Assembly: GCF_037976825.1 (NCBI RefSeq)
Contig: NZ_CP150269.1
Span: 2,307,501 to 2,371,500 of the forward strand
Direction of reading: 5' to 3'
DNA from: Paenibacillus sp. FSL K6-1330
GTDB lineage: Bacteria > Bacillota > Bacilli > Paenibacillales > Paenibacillaceae
DNA length: 64,000 nt
In this document: piece after piece, positions 26,135-34,101 of the stretch
How the letters are laid out: each line of letters starts with the position of its first letter
Position numbering within the stretch: the first letter of the stretch is position 1
Program-made: the position numbers and the translations under genes
The notes under the pieces: generated by a model
What the model saw: the letters and a program-made list of their open reading frames with translations, nothing else
Database searches by the model: none
What the model was told of the DNA's origin: nothing

Positions 26135-26173
26135 GTCCGGTAAATGCTTCGAAATTTGAAGCGTTTACCGGAC
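26135..26173. other. Long perfect-type hairpin before the LCP gene
   Basis: GTCCGGTAAATGCTTC (26135-26150) pairs with GAAGCGTTTACCGGAC (26158-26173): 16 pairs with a single G-T. The loop is seven bases. No T run follows, so this is not a standard terminator of the typA-ylaH unit. It ends 36 bases before the LCP start codon and could be an operator, an RNA stabiliser or a leader control element. Confidence 0.75.
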
Positions 26174-26208
26174 ATTCATCTAATTTGAATGAAATAAGGT
26201 GTTATGAT

Positions 26209-27312
26209 ATGAAACCTACTCATACCAATCTCCCTCCGAGAGCCAAAAGTGGGGGGAAGGGCAAGAAACAGCCAGTTCCAAAAAAGAAAAAAAGCGCATG
26301 GAAATCATTTTTTAAATTCATTCTTATCGTCTTGTTAATCGCAGTAATCTCTGCAGCAGGTTATGCCGGGTACTTGCTCTTCAAGGGTAATGAGATCATT
26401 GAGAAAAGCGGGATTGATAAACCTGTAGCTCCAGGACAATCTGCAAAAGAAAAACCGATTACGGTGCTTCTCTTGGGAACGGATCATCGCCCGGAGACGG
26501 GAACTTACTTGACGGATGTGGTCATGGTTGCCACCATGCATCCAGAAACTAATACGTCGACGCTGGTTTCCCTGCCGCGGGACACACTGATTGAACTCGA
26601 AGGATACAAAGCGAGTAAACTGAACGCTTATTACCCAAGGTTTAAAGCGGCCTACAATGCTGCGGAGAAAAAGGAACCGGGCAGCGGCATTCCGGCTGAA
26701 GAAGAAATGAAAGTCATGATGAGCAAATATCTTGGCGTTAATATCGACTATGTAACGGTTATCGATTTCCAGGGATTCCGTGAAGTGGTGGATACTTTTG
26801 GCGGAGTGGATGTTAACGTTCAGTACAACATGTGTTACCGCGACAGTGCGGATGGGACGGATATTAACCTAACTGCAGGCCCTCAGAAGTTGGATGGCAA
26901 GAAAGCGCTGGATTATGTCCGTTACCGTAAATCTCGGAACTGTACGCCGAAGACGAAGGAATCCAATGACTTTGATCGCAATGCCCGTCAGAGTGAGGTA
27001 CTACACTCGCTGCTCGATAAAATGAAGTCTTTTGGCGGCGTAACTAAAGTGGGTAATGCGTTGGATGCGGTCAGCGACAACATGACCACCGATTTCGAGC
27101 AGGAGCAGATCCGGAACTTGCTCACGACTTATTATGATATTGGTAAAGATGACGTTAAATTTATGCCGATTACCGGTGAGTGGAGAAGCCCTAACGTTTA
27201 CATTAACGACAATGAACTCAATGCAGCGAAACAAGCGCTGCAAGATGAGCTTGCCGGTAAGCATAACGCTGGCGAGCAGGGGACAGAAGCGGATTCTGCA
27301 ACAACTCCGTGA
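26209..27312 (+). CDS. LytR-CpsA-Psr (LCP) family glycopolymer transferase
   Basis: A 367-residue membrane enzyme of the family that attaches teichoic acids or other polymers to peptidoglycan. A basic cytoplasmic start (about residues 1-27) is followed by one transmembrane helix (about 30-52) and the extracellular LCP domain. The domain begins at ITVLLLGTDHRP (about residue 84) and carries the conserved VSLPRDTLIEL (about 121-131) and VDYVRYRKSR-like ALDYVRYRKS near residue 238, which hold the arginines that bind the lipid pyrophosphate. ATG 26209 has AAGGTG upstream; the in-frame TTG 26185 is not supported. Which polymer it transfers is unknown. Confidence 0.93.
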   Translation: MKPTHTNLPPRAKSGGKGKKQPVPKKKKSAWKSFFKFILIVLLIAVISAAGYAGYLLFKGNEIIEKSGIDKPVAPGQSAKEKPITVLLLGTDHRPETGTYLTDVVMVATMHPETNTSTLVSLPRDTLIELEGYKASKLNAYYPRFKAAYNAAEKKEPGSGIPAEEEMKVMMSKYLGVNIDYVTVIDFQGFREVVDTFGGVDVNVQYNMCYRDSADGTDINLTAGPQKLDGKKALDYVRYRKSRNCTPKTKESNDFDRNARQSEVLHSLLDKMKSFGGVTKVGNALDAVSDNMTTDFEQEQIRNLLTTYYDIGKDDVKFMPITGEWRSPNVYINDNELNAAKQALQDELAGKHNAGEQGTEADSATTP

Positions 27313-27315
27313 CAA

Positions 27316-27345
27316 TTGAAGGCAAGTTTTATTGTATGCTATAAT
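27316..27345 (+). promoter_or_regulatory. Sigma-A promoter of the 27.4 kb small gene
   Basis: TTGAAG (27316-27321) and a perfect TATAAT (27340-27345) are separated by 18 bases. The -35 box starts only four bases after the stop codon of the LCP gene. Confidence 0.75.
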
Positions 27346-27387
27346 ACAATGTATCAGATGGAGATCATTGTACAGGAGGCCGAAGGC

Positions 27388-27666
27388 ATGTCCTACCTTA
27401 TGATGCATACGACACACCCATTGATCTGTAATCGGCAGACGGATAAACCTGCCCATGCATTTGTTCGAGCAGATTCCATTTGGGGATGGGAGCCTTTCAG
27501 ATGTCATCCTTCTGATTCCATGTCTTCTCAGGCGTGTTCATTCGACATGGGTGTCAATTTCACACCGAACAGGCTACAGAACTCCGAATATGATACGGGT
27601 CATGTCACTGGCGAAGCAGAAATGCTCGTTAGTCGCGTTGTTATGACCTTAAAAAAAGCCCAGTGA
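27388..27666 (+). CDS. Unrecognised small protein, 92 residues
   Basis: I do not recognise this gene. A 92-codon frame starts at ATG 27388, seven bases after the end of a good ACAGGAGGC site, and lies between its own promoter (27316-27345) and an intrinsic terminator (27652-27684). The TGA stop falls in the 5' arm of the terminator stem. The protein is polar, with three Cys, several His and Trp, no signal peptide and no membrane helix; it ends in VVMTLKKAQ. It occupies the place where Bacillus has ylaI, but lacks the paired CxxC of that protein. It could also be a regulatory RNA with a chance frame. Confidence 0.55.
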   Translation: MSYLMMHTTHPLICNRQTDKPAHAFVRADSIWGWEPFRCHPSDSMSSQACSFDMGVNFTPNRLQNSEYDTGHVTGEAEMLVSRVVMTLKKAQ

Positions 27667-27684
27667 GCTTCACTGGGCTTTTTT
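27652..27684 (+). terminator. Intrinsic terminator of the small gene
   Basis: AAAAAAGCCCAGTGA (27652-27666) pairs with TCACTGGGCTTTTTT (27670-27684) around a three-base loop. The stem includes the stop codon of the small gene. Confidence 0.93.
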
Positions 27685-27772
27685 GTATGAAATTTGGGGT
27701 TAGGTGACGGGCAAACTCGGGTTATGACAGGATTTGTCTTATGCTGATTGGTGAGTTTACCTTCAAGAAGGT

Positions 27773-28435
27773 CTATTTATTATGGTGCGGGTTGGCTGGT
27801 GCATTCCCTCGGTTATTCGGTTTAACCGATGGAGTACCGTTTTGCTGTACATTCCCGTCTCGCGGCGTTACATCTTTAGGCAGCTGAGGAATGATGCGAC
27901 CTACGATGTCAGCAAGTTCACTGGCAAGTCCTGAAACAGGATGCCCCTCCTGAATATGCCGACCAAGATCGGCAATCCGGTTTGCAACGTCCAAATCGGC
28001 CGTAACAAGTGCATTGGCACCTGCCGGATCGGCTTGAAGGGCTTCCGCGACTGTGTATTTTATGGTTCCGACTTCCGCACGATCTAAATTTCCATCTACA
28101 TTAAGTCCAACAACAGCCGTTTTTCCCATGACAACACAGTTCGCGTTTTTAACGCCGGGCACCCTCTCGGCAAGTGATTTCAGGTGATTCGCGGTTGTAG
28201 CGTCGACTCGTCCGTTGTTATCATTTACGTTGCCAACTCGTCCCGTATTCGTGTTATTCGGAGTCCGGCCGTCTACATTGTTAGTGGTATAACCTCTGTT
28301 CCCGCTCATGTTGTGAACACTGTTAGCAGTAGTACCATTGGTTTTACCACGAGGAGAGGGTGATGCATTGTGATTGGTGGTCCCGCAGCCTGCGAGCAAC
28401 AACACCGTTAGCATTATGGATAGAGCAGCTCTCAT
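27773..28435 (-). CDS. ylaJ: YhcN/YlaJ family sporulation lipoprotein
   Basis: A 220-residue lipoprotein. The signal peptide ends in the lipobox LLLAGC, with cysteine at about residue 17. A low-complexity stretch rich in Asn, Thr and Gly spans about residues 18-80. The conserved YhcN/YlaJ domain follows, with LAERVPGVKNANCVV (about 88-102) and VTADLDVANRIADLG (about 145-159). The family is made in the forespore and affects germination or the inner membrane. It is on the reverse strand between forward genes, whereas in Bacillus ylaJ and ylaK lie in the same direction, which suggests a local inversion. Confidence 0.9.
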   Translation of the reverse strand: MRAALSIMLTVLLLAGCGTTNHNASPSPRGKTNGTTANSVHNMSGNRGYTTNNVDGRTPNNTNTGRVGNVNDNNGRVDATTANHLKSLAERVPGVKNANCVVMGKTAVVGLNVDGNLDRAEVGTIKYTVAEALQADPAGANALVTADLDVANRIADLGRHIQEGHPVSGLASELADIVGRIIPQLPKDVTPRDGNVQQNGTPSVKPNNRGNAPANPHHNK

Positions 28436-28552
28436 GGATTGATCTGTCCTTTCGTAGTAGAGTTCACTAAATGACTTCAGTCGCTACGCTTATTATGTCC
28501 GGGACAGAAAGGTTTATGTGTGTACCTGATGAAGAAGCAGTGGAGGGATAAG

Positions 28553-29884
28553 ATGAAAAAAATATTTGTGCTGGATACGAACGTATTACTTCATGATCCT
28601 CAGTCGATTTATGCATTCGATGAGCATGAAGTCATCATTCCTGCGGTGGTTCTTGAAGAGATTGACTCGAAGAAACGAAATGCTGATGAAATCGGCCGCA
28701 ACGCCCGAACGGTCTCCCGATTACTTGATGGTATAAGAGAACAAGGCCATCTTCATGACGGAGTTCTTCTGGAGAACGGCGGGACGTTGAAGGTCGAGCT
28801 GAATCATCGCAGCTTCGTCAAGGTACAGGAGTTATTTAGCGAAGCATCCAACGACAACCGGATTTTGGCTGTCGCGTTAAATTATAAATTGGAGGAGGAG
28901 CCGAAGGAGGGCGGAAGACCTGTCGTTCTGGTCAGCAAGGATGTGCTTGTTCGAATTAAGGCCGATGTGCTCGGATTAACGGCACAGGATTATCTATCGG
29001 ACCGTACAGCCGATCCCAGTGAATTATATCCTGGATTCTCTACCTTAAAGGTTCACCCTTCGGTGATTGACGAATTCTACAGCTATCGTTATTTGCCGAT
29101 TAAACCTCTTCAATTGTCTTATCCACTTTATCCCCATGAATTTGTTATCCTGAAGGATGAGATGGGGTCAGGAAAGTCTGCCCTCCTTCATGTAAATGAG
29201 GATGCAACTAGATTGGAGCCCCTTCATTTAAGCAATGAACCTGTTTGGGGCATCAGCGCCCGTAACGCCCAACAGCGTATGGCGATTGAGCTTCTTCTGA
29301 ATGACGAGATTCCGCTAGTCACCATTACCGGGAAGGCCGGAACGGGAAAAACCTTGTTGGCTTTGGCAGCAGGCCTTTCCAAGGTGGAGGATGAGCATAA
29401 ATACAAAAAACTGCTGATTGCGCGTCCGGTCGTTCCAATGGGGAAGGATATCGGTTATTTGCCTGGCGAAAAGGAAGAGAAATTAAGACCATGGATGCAG
29501 CCGATATATGACAATCTGGAATATTTGTTCGACACCAAAAAATCGGGTGATATCGATAAAATATTGATGGGGCTTGGCAGCATCCAGGTGGAGGCTCTGA
29601 CTTATATCCGGGGCCGCTCGATACCAGGTCAGTTCATCATTGTGGATGAGGCCCAGAACTTATCCCGTCATGAGGTCAAGACGATTGTTTCCCGGGCGGG
29701 AGAAGGGAGTAAGGTGATCCTGATGGGAGATCCGGAGCAGATTGATCATCCTTACCTGGATGCTGTGAGTAATGGGCTGACCTATGTGGTTGAACGCTTC
29801 AAGCAAGAAAATCTGAGCGGGCATATTACGTTGACAAAAGGGGAACGATCCAAGCTGGCTCAGTTGGCTGCCGACTTGTTGTAA
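28553..29884 (+). CDS. ylaK: PIN domain / PhoH-like ATPase YlaK
   Basis: A 443-residue fusion of an N-terminal PIN nuclease domain (about residues 1-150; FVLDTNVLLHD at 5-15 with acidic metal ligands) and a C-terminal PhoH-like ATPase (from about residue 240). The Walker A motif is ITGKAGTGKT (about 258-267) and Walker B lies in FIIVDEAQNL (about 361-370). This PhoH2 architecture suggests an RNA-unwinding and cleaving enzyme. ATG 28553 has TGGAGGG six bases upstream; longer in-frame starts are unsupported. A terminator follows at 29927-29961. Confidence 0.93.
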   Translation: MKKIFVLDTNVLLHDPQSIYAFDEHEVIIPAVVLEEIDSKKRNADEIGRNARTVSRLLDGIREQGHLHDGVLLENGGTLKVELNHRSFVKVQELFSEASNDNRILAVALNYKLEEEPKEGGRPVVLVSKDVLVRIKADVLGLTAQDYLSDRTADPSELYPGFSTLKVHPSVIDEFYSYRYLPIKPLQLSYPLYPHEFVILKDEMGSGKSALLHVNEDATRLEPLHLSNEPVWGISARNAQQRMAIELLLNDEIPLVTITGKAGTGKTLLALAAGLSKVEDEHKYKKLLIARPVVPMGKDIGYLPGEKEEKLRPWMQPIYDNLEYLFDTKKSGDIDKILMGLGSIQVEALTYIRGRSIPGQFIIVDEAQNLSRHEVKTIVSRAGEGSKVILMGDPEQIDHPYLDAVSNGLTYVVERFKQENLSGHITLTKGERSKLAQLAADLL

Positions 29885-29926
29885 TATATATTTCCCGAGA
29901 AATGATTCTCAGAGTAACTTTGGGAT

Positions 29927-29961
29927 AAAGACTGTTCAGATTCATAGGACAGTCTTTTTTC
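29927..29961 (+). terminator. Intrinsic terminator after ylaK
   Basis: AAAGACTGTTC (29927-29937) pairs with GGACAGTCTTT (29947-29957) and is followed by further T residues. Confidence 0.88.
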
Positions 29962-30078
29962 CTTCCCATCGTTAATTAGTAAAATCTGGACTAGATAATT
30001 AACAAAAAAGATAGGACAAGAGCACTAGAAGTTTGGTAAAATAAGGGCGTGCGACTATTGAAGGAGTGAAGATGGGAT

Positions 30079-31332
30079 ATGAAGCGGAAGAAATATTGGT
30101 TCTTATTTGCCATTTTACTGTTGTCTTTATCCAGTTTATCTCCCAGCTTTGACTTCACTCACCATACTAGACGAGAGCCCCCGGGGGATGAACCGAAACC
30201 TCCGCAGCAAAGACCGGAGGTACCGGAGACTGATCTGGGCCCGATCAAGGTCGGTGTTCAGTTAAACCCAGATGAACTGAGACAACTTAAAGCTCTTAAT
30301 GAGCGTTTTATGGAAGAGACCGGTGCTGAGATTGAAATCACGCCTCTGGAAACGAGTGAAACACAGAAAGAGTCGTTTCTGCTCGAGATGTCCCTTGGTG
30401 AAGGGCCTGATATTGTATTAACGGATTCACACCTTATTAAAGCGCTTGCAATGAGTGGCTGCTTACTGCCTGTTGATGCTTCTCAAGGCACAATGCCAGG
30501 CGAAGATATCTTGAATGGTCTTCTGCCGCCGCTGCAGTGGAACGGGTATCAATGGGGAATGCCGTTTGATATAGACCCCTATATTATGACTTGGCAGACC
30601 AAGGGAAAGGGCGGCGAACCATTTAAAGTGCCAGAGAGCCGTCAAGCGTGGCAGGAATATTTGGAGCGGCATAAGGTAAGCCCTGTCCTCTCATTTGACT
30701 GGAATGATCCTTATGCGTTCGGTGCGGCGGTTCATTTGCTCGAAGGTGATCCCTCCAAGCCGGATCAAGAGGTGCTCGATATGCTGATTCGCAATCATGG
30801 AAGAGTGACAGAATCAGCGCAAGGATCGACAGAGGCAGACGTTAATGGCCAAGAGTCGACCATCTCCGGTAAGGTGGAAGCAGCCGTGGTCATTGGGCCG
30901 TATTCGAGCTTTTCAGATCAAGAGGACGTTGGAGTGTCACTTGCATTGGCAATGGGGAAGGCGCATCTGGATACGCCGGTTGTCCGAACTCGAAGTTTTG
31001 CGGTTGCCGCACACACGGAATCATCGGCGCTTGCCATGAAATGGATTACGTATATGACTGGCAAAGCGATGCAGCGTGAATGGAGCAGAGCGGCAGGAAC
31101 GCTGCCCGTTATTCCCGAGTTGTATGTCATGGGTACAAACCTAAGTGATCGGGGCATTTGGCAAAAAGCGGCCGTTCCAGCCCAGGTGCTGCTCTCTCGA
31201 AATGAGCCGGCCGCTTTGAATTTTGGTGATTCGGAAGGTTTTCAAACATATAGCCAAGCAGCAAATCGATTGCTGCTTGGCGAAATCACGATCCAACAAT
31301 ATATGGAATTGTACTCGTCTCCTCAACCTTAA
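30079..31332 (+). CDS. Extracellular solute-binding protein, lipobox missing
   Basis: A 417-residue protein of the family 1 (sugar-type) solute-binding fold: IKVGVQLNPDELRQLKALNERFMEETG at the start of the mature part, GPDIVLTDSHLIKALA near residue 114, and a tryptophan-rich hinge segment. The N-terminal hydrophobic segment (about residues 6-22) is followed by a Pro-rich linker but there is no cysteine for lipid attachment, so it would be free or anchored by the uncleaved helix. No permease or ATPase genes are adjacent. It may act as a sensor, or share a transporter encoded elsewhere. Confidence 0.82.
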   Translation: MKRKKYWFLFAILLLSLSSLSPSFDFTHHTRREPPGDEPKPPQQRPEVPETDLGPIKVGVQLNPDELRQLKALNERFMEETGAEIEITPLETSETQKESFLLEMSLGEGPDIVLTDSHLIKALAMSGCLLPVDASQGTMPGEDILNGLLPPLQWNGYQWGMPFDIDPYIMTWQTKGKGGEPFKVPESRQAWQEYLERHKVSPVLSFDWNDPYAFGAAVHLLEGDPSKPDQEVLDMLIRNHGRVTESAQGSTEADVNGQESTISGKVEAAVVIGPYSSFSDQEDVGVSLALAMGKAHLDTPVVRTRSFAVAAHTESSALAMKWITYMTGKAMQREWSRAAGTLPVIPELYVMGTNLSDRGIWQKAAVPAQVLLSRNEPAALNFGDSEGFQTYSQAANRLLLGEITIQQYMELYSSPQP

Positions 31333-31363
31333 AAAAGCTGCCCAAGTGAAGGGCAGCTTTTTT
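31331..31363. terminator. Bidirectional terminator between convergent genes
   Basis: AAAAAAGCTGCCC (31331-31343) pairs perfectly with GGGCAGCTTTTTT (31351-31363), giving T runs on both strands. It fills the gap between the two stop codons. Confidence 0.95.
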
Positions 31364-32476
31364 CTATAAATCCAGCTCCATTTTGACCACTAATCTTTGA
31401 TCTTGGCTGGATACCTGTGTTGCTTTTAAGAAAGACACCAACTGTTTAGGATAAAAATTCATGTCGAATTCGTCCTGCAGGGCTTTGCGCGTGGTGTCAG
31501 GCAATTCCAGTCGATTGAATACAAGTTTGTCGACTTGAAACATGATGGCATTCTCCGGTTCGTTGATCACGGTGTATTTTCCTTCAATCAGCAGCGACAG
31601 ATTTCCGCTCTCACCCGAAGCTATAACTTTTCCATCGTCAAAGTGGAAAGCAAAACTGTTAAAGATTTCATCTTCGGATCTTAAAAATGCGTTGAGATCG
31701 TCTTCATGGATATCGATGGTGTACTCCTTGCCGTTCGTTTTCAGCATATTCTTACTTCCTTGGACGAATTGCGGCAAGTTTTCCATGGCGCTGGCTAAAG
31801 CCTGGAAGTGACGCTTTACTTCGTACAGCCCCACGTTCTCCCAATAAAGGGTGAATTCCTCAATCAACTTTTTCATGGCATCCGGGTTGCCGCTGGCTGT
31901 CAGTGCTCCGTCAACCTGCTGTTCAAGTGCCAGCACCCGTTCACGCTGCTTAACAAGGCTGTCCTTTACTTCGGCGAGCTGAGCAGCATTGCGTGCTGCT
32001 TCAGCCTGGGCGGAGGCAAGGGAGCGGTACTGATTGTTATATACCGCAAGTGTATCCCGATCGTTTTGAATAATGATATCGTAAAAGTCCATGATCCGGA
32101 ATAAACCGGCTAAGTCTTTTGCAGACAACAGCATAAAGAATAAATGATCACGTTCACCCATGTAATAAGACCGAAGAACAGCTCCAGCCCGATCGCGCCG
32201 GTCTTCGATACGCAAGCCCATATCCTGAATTTTGATTTGCAATTCGCTCTGAAGCAGCTGCAATTCGGCGATGCGTTTGGTTATCCGTTCGATTTCATGG
32301 TCAATCTCCACGATGGAGAGACTGTCCTCCAGAAGTTTGCGTGCCTCTTCCGAATCAGGCATAACCGGGCTTACATCCTGCTCGGAATATACCAGAGCGG
32401 GAGTCCCTATGAAGCAGAATAACAGGGTTATACACAGCATGACCGGGAGGAGAGTTTTTTTTACTCGTACATTCAA
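31364..32476 (-). CDS. Secreted coiled-coil protein of unknown function
   Basis: I do not recognise a named family. The 370-residue product has a signal peptide (about residues 8-30, followed by ALVYSEQ), then a long heptad-rich coiled coil (about 45-215) resembling the N-terminal coils of CwlO, PcsB and EnvC, including LRSYYMGERDHLFFMLLSA. No hydrolase domain (NlpC/P60, LytM) follows. Instead the last 140 residues form a beta-rich domain. It might bind the cell wall or FtsEX, but this is speculation. Start is TTG 32476 with AAGGAGG eight bases upstream. A forespore or envelope role cannot be told from sequence. Confidence 0.75.
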   Translation of the reverse strand: MNVRVKKTLLPVMLCITLLFCFIGTPALVYSEQDVSPVMPDSEEARKLLEDSLSIVEIDHEIERITKRIAELQLLQSELQIKIQDMGLRIEDRRDRAGAVLRSYYMGERDHLFFMLLSAKDLAGLFRIMDFYDIIIQNDRDTLAVYNNQYRSLASAQAEAARNAAQLAEVKDSLVKQRERVLALEQQVDGALTASGNPDAMKKLIEEFTLYWENVGLYEVKRHFQALASAMENLPQFVQGSKNMLKTNGKEYTIDIHEDDLNAFLRSEDEIFNSFAFHFDDGKVIASGESGNLSLLIEGKYTVINEPENAIMFQVDKLVFNRLELPDTTRKALQDEFDMNFYPKQLVSFLKATQVSSQDQRLVVKMELDL

Positions 32477-32586
32477 ACGGGAGTCCTCCTTGAATGGTTG
32501 TTAGTCGAAAGGAATCCAACCACTGTCTGTCCCTTCATTTAAACCAATATATGACGTATACGACTTAATTATCAACCTTCAGGCAC

Positions 32587-32625
32587 TAAAAAAGCGATCC
32601 GGCTGCTAAAGCACCTGATCGCTCT
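32587..32625 (-). terminator. Intrinsic terminator, reverse strand (after DUF2626 gene)
   Basis: Read on the minus strand, GAGCGATC and GGATCGCT flank an inner TGCT/AGCA stem and are followed by six T residues. It lies between the reverse DUF2626 gene and the reverse coiled-coil gene and separates their transcripts. Confidence 0.8.
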
Positions 32626-32654
32626 TTTAAGTACTCTCGTTCTCTAATTGCAAG

Positions 32655-32706
32655 GAAAATCCACCAGCGGGCCTCTGTTTGTCCAGGTTGAGCGCCGGTG
32701 GATTTC
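32655..32706. other. Inverted repeat downstream of the DUF2626 gene
   Basis: GAAAATCCACC (32655-32665) and GGTGGATTTC (32697-32706) can pair over at least nine bases around a loop of about 31 bases. On the minus strand the second arm is followed by TTTTCC, so it may be a first, weak terminator before the stronger one at 32587-32625. Confidence 0.6.
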
Positions 32707-32731
32707 AAGCATCGCTTGCACCATTTACCTA

Positions 32732-32968
32732 TTAGAGTGGTTTGCCCATAATGAAGACCGTCCAATAGCTAAAGCCTGTGAAGGTCACGATCATATAAGC
32801 CCAGAAGAGAAGAATATAGGTTCTCTCCGTGAATTTCAAATATCCCAGGATCACGAAAAATGCAGTCTGCAGGAAGAAAAGCAGTGCCATTTCAATATGA
32901 TCTCCGGCAAAGGCCATCAACCCGATAGTCAGGGTGAAAAAGCCAAGGACTCGAAACATCCGTGCCAC
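32732..32968 (-). CDS. DUF2626 family small membrane protein (YqgY-like)
   Basis: A 78-residue membrane protein with three helices at about residues 6-22, 27-43 and 51-72. The pattern RMFRVLGFFTLTIGLMAF followed by F-x-Q-T-x-F-x-x-L-G-Y-x-K-x-x-E-R-x-Y matches Bacillus YqgY/DUF2626; function unknown. I chose GTG 32968, eight bases after GAGGAGG, since the upstream 16 codons of the open frame cover that binding site. It is transcribed on the reverse strand, and ends before two hairpins. Confidence 0.83.
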   Translation of the reverse strand: MARMFRVLGFFTLTIGLMAFAGDHIEMALLFFLQTAFFVILGYLKFTERTYILLFWAYMIVTFTGFSYWTVFIMGKPL

Positions 32969-33310
32969 GATTATATCCTCCTCTCGTATGTACGCACATA
33001 ATGCTGCTATCAACATTATAGCGTTATGGCAAAAACGTGTAAACGCCTAACTCAAGAAAACCCTTTATTTTTTATTATTAACCAGAAGTAAGACATTGGA
33101 TTCGTGAATAATTTGGACGAATCTCCCCCTTTTCCCTTCGTAAGAGTATGATCTGTATTCAAAATGGAAATACATTTTAGTATCAAATAGATTCTATGAA
33201 CTCTATGAGAGGCATAGAAATGAATTAAGCAGTTTTTATACCCTATTCAGCAGCCGATTTACGGTATTGAAGACGGTTATTTTAGGATGTCGTTAGGAGG
33301 GTTTTGTGGT

Positions 33311-33961
33311 ATGTCAGCAGTGAGACAGGATGCATGGAGTGCAGAGGACGACCTAATATTGGCGGAGGTGACTCTTCGTCATATTCGTGAGGGCAGCACC
33401 CAATTGGCTGCCTTTGAGGAAGTGGGAGAAAGAATCGGCCGGACATCGGCAGCTTGTGGATTTCGTTGGAATAGCTGCGTTCGCAAGAAATATGAGGATG
33501 CTATTAGCTTGGCGAAATCTCAGCGTCAAAAGAGAAGTTATTATAAAAAACAGCCTTCGGTAAGTGGACCGCAGGTTGCCGGCTTGGCTGCTCCGGAACT
33601 GGAGCACGATGTCTATAAGAATGATGGTGCAAGTGAAGAAACACTGTCCATCGATGCCGTTATCCGTTTCCTTCGTCAGTGGAAGGGCGGGCTTCAGGAA
33701 AGTTCACGTCAGTATAAATTGCTTGAGAAGAACTTGCGTGAAAAAGAGGATGAGCTTTCAAGACTCCGCAGTGAGAATCAAAGGTTATTGAAGGAAGTCA
33801 GCGAAGTGAAAACGGACTATCATGTGGTCAATGACGATTATAAGGCACTGATTCAGATCATGGATCGGGCACGCAGACTTGCTTTCTTAAATGAAGAAGA
33901 CGAGGAGCTTAAAACACGCTTCAAAATGGACGCAAACGGTAATCTGGAACGAATCGAATAG
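33311..33961 (+). CDS. RsfA family transcriptional regulator
   Basis: A 216-residue protein. The first 65 residues form a Myb/SANT-like DNA-binding domain (QDAWSAEDDLILAEVTLRHIREG, then RTSAACGFRWNSCVRKKY), and the last 90 residues a coiled coil (KNLREKEDELSRLRSENQRLLKEV). This is the RsfA/YlbO arrangement; RsfA is a forespore regulator that tunes sigma-F genes in Bacillus. In Bacillus ylbO lies near ylbQ and yllA, consistent with the panE-like gene that follows here. ATG 33311 has TTAGGAGGG upstream; the ATG at 33287 has none. A 270-base gap before it shows no other gene. Confidence 0.88.
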   Translation: MSAVRQDAWSAEDDLILAEVTLRHIREGSTQLAAFEEVGERIGRTSAACGFRWNSCVRKKYEDAISLAKSQRQKRSYYKKQPSVSGPQVAGLAAPELEHDVYKNDGASEETLSIDAVIRFLRQWKGGLQESSRQYKLLEKNLREKEDELSRLRSENQRLLKEVSEVKTDYHVVNDDYKALIQIMDRARRLAFLNEEDEELKTRFKMDANGNLERIE

Positions 33962-33985
33962 GTAAAGGTTATCTTGCTCTAGCCG

Positions 33986-34028
33986 TAACCCGCATTAGTG
34001 CATTCCATGCGCTTTGGCGGGTTATTTG
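33986..34028 (+). terminator. Intrinsic terminator after rsfA-like gene
   Basis: TAACCCGC (33986-33993) pairs with GCGGGTTA (34017-34024), with a second small stem inside. The following T run is short. Confidence 0.7.
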
Positions 34029-34101
34029 TGCGTATCGAGGATTATTCTGATATATACTAGGACTAGTACTTCGTGGTTGATTACAATAATGGGGGATTAT
34101 G

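Noticed and set aside
33017..33286. Possible small gene in the 270-base gap before the rsfA-like gene
   Set aside because: No start with a binding site and no frame of useful length; it appears to hold only upstream control sequence.
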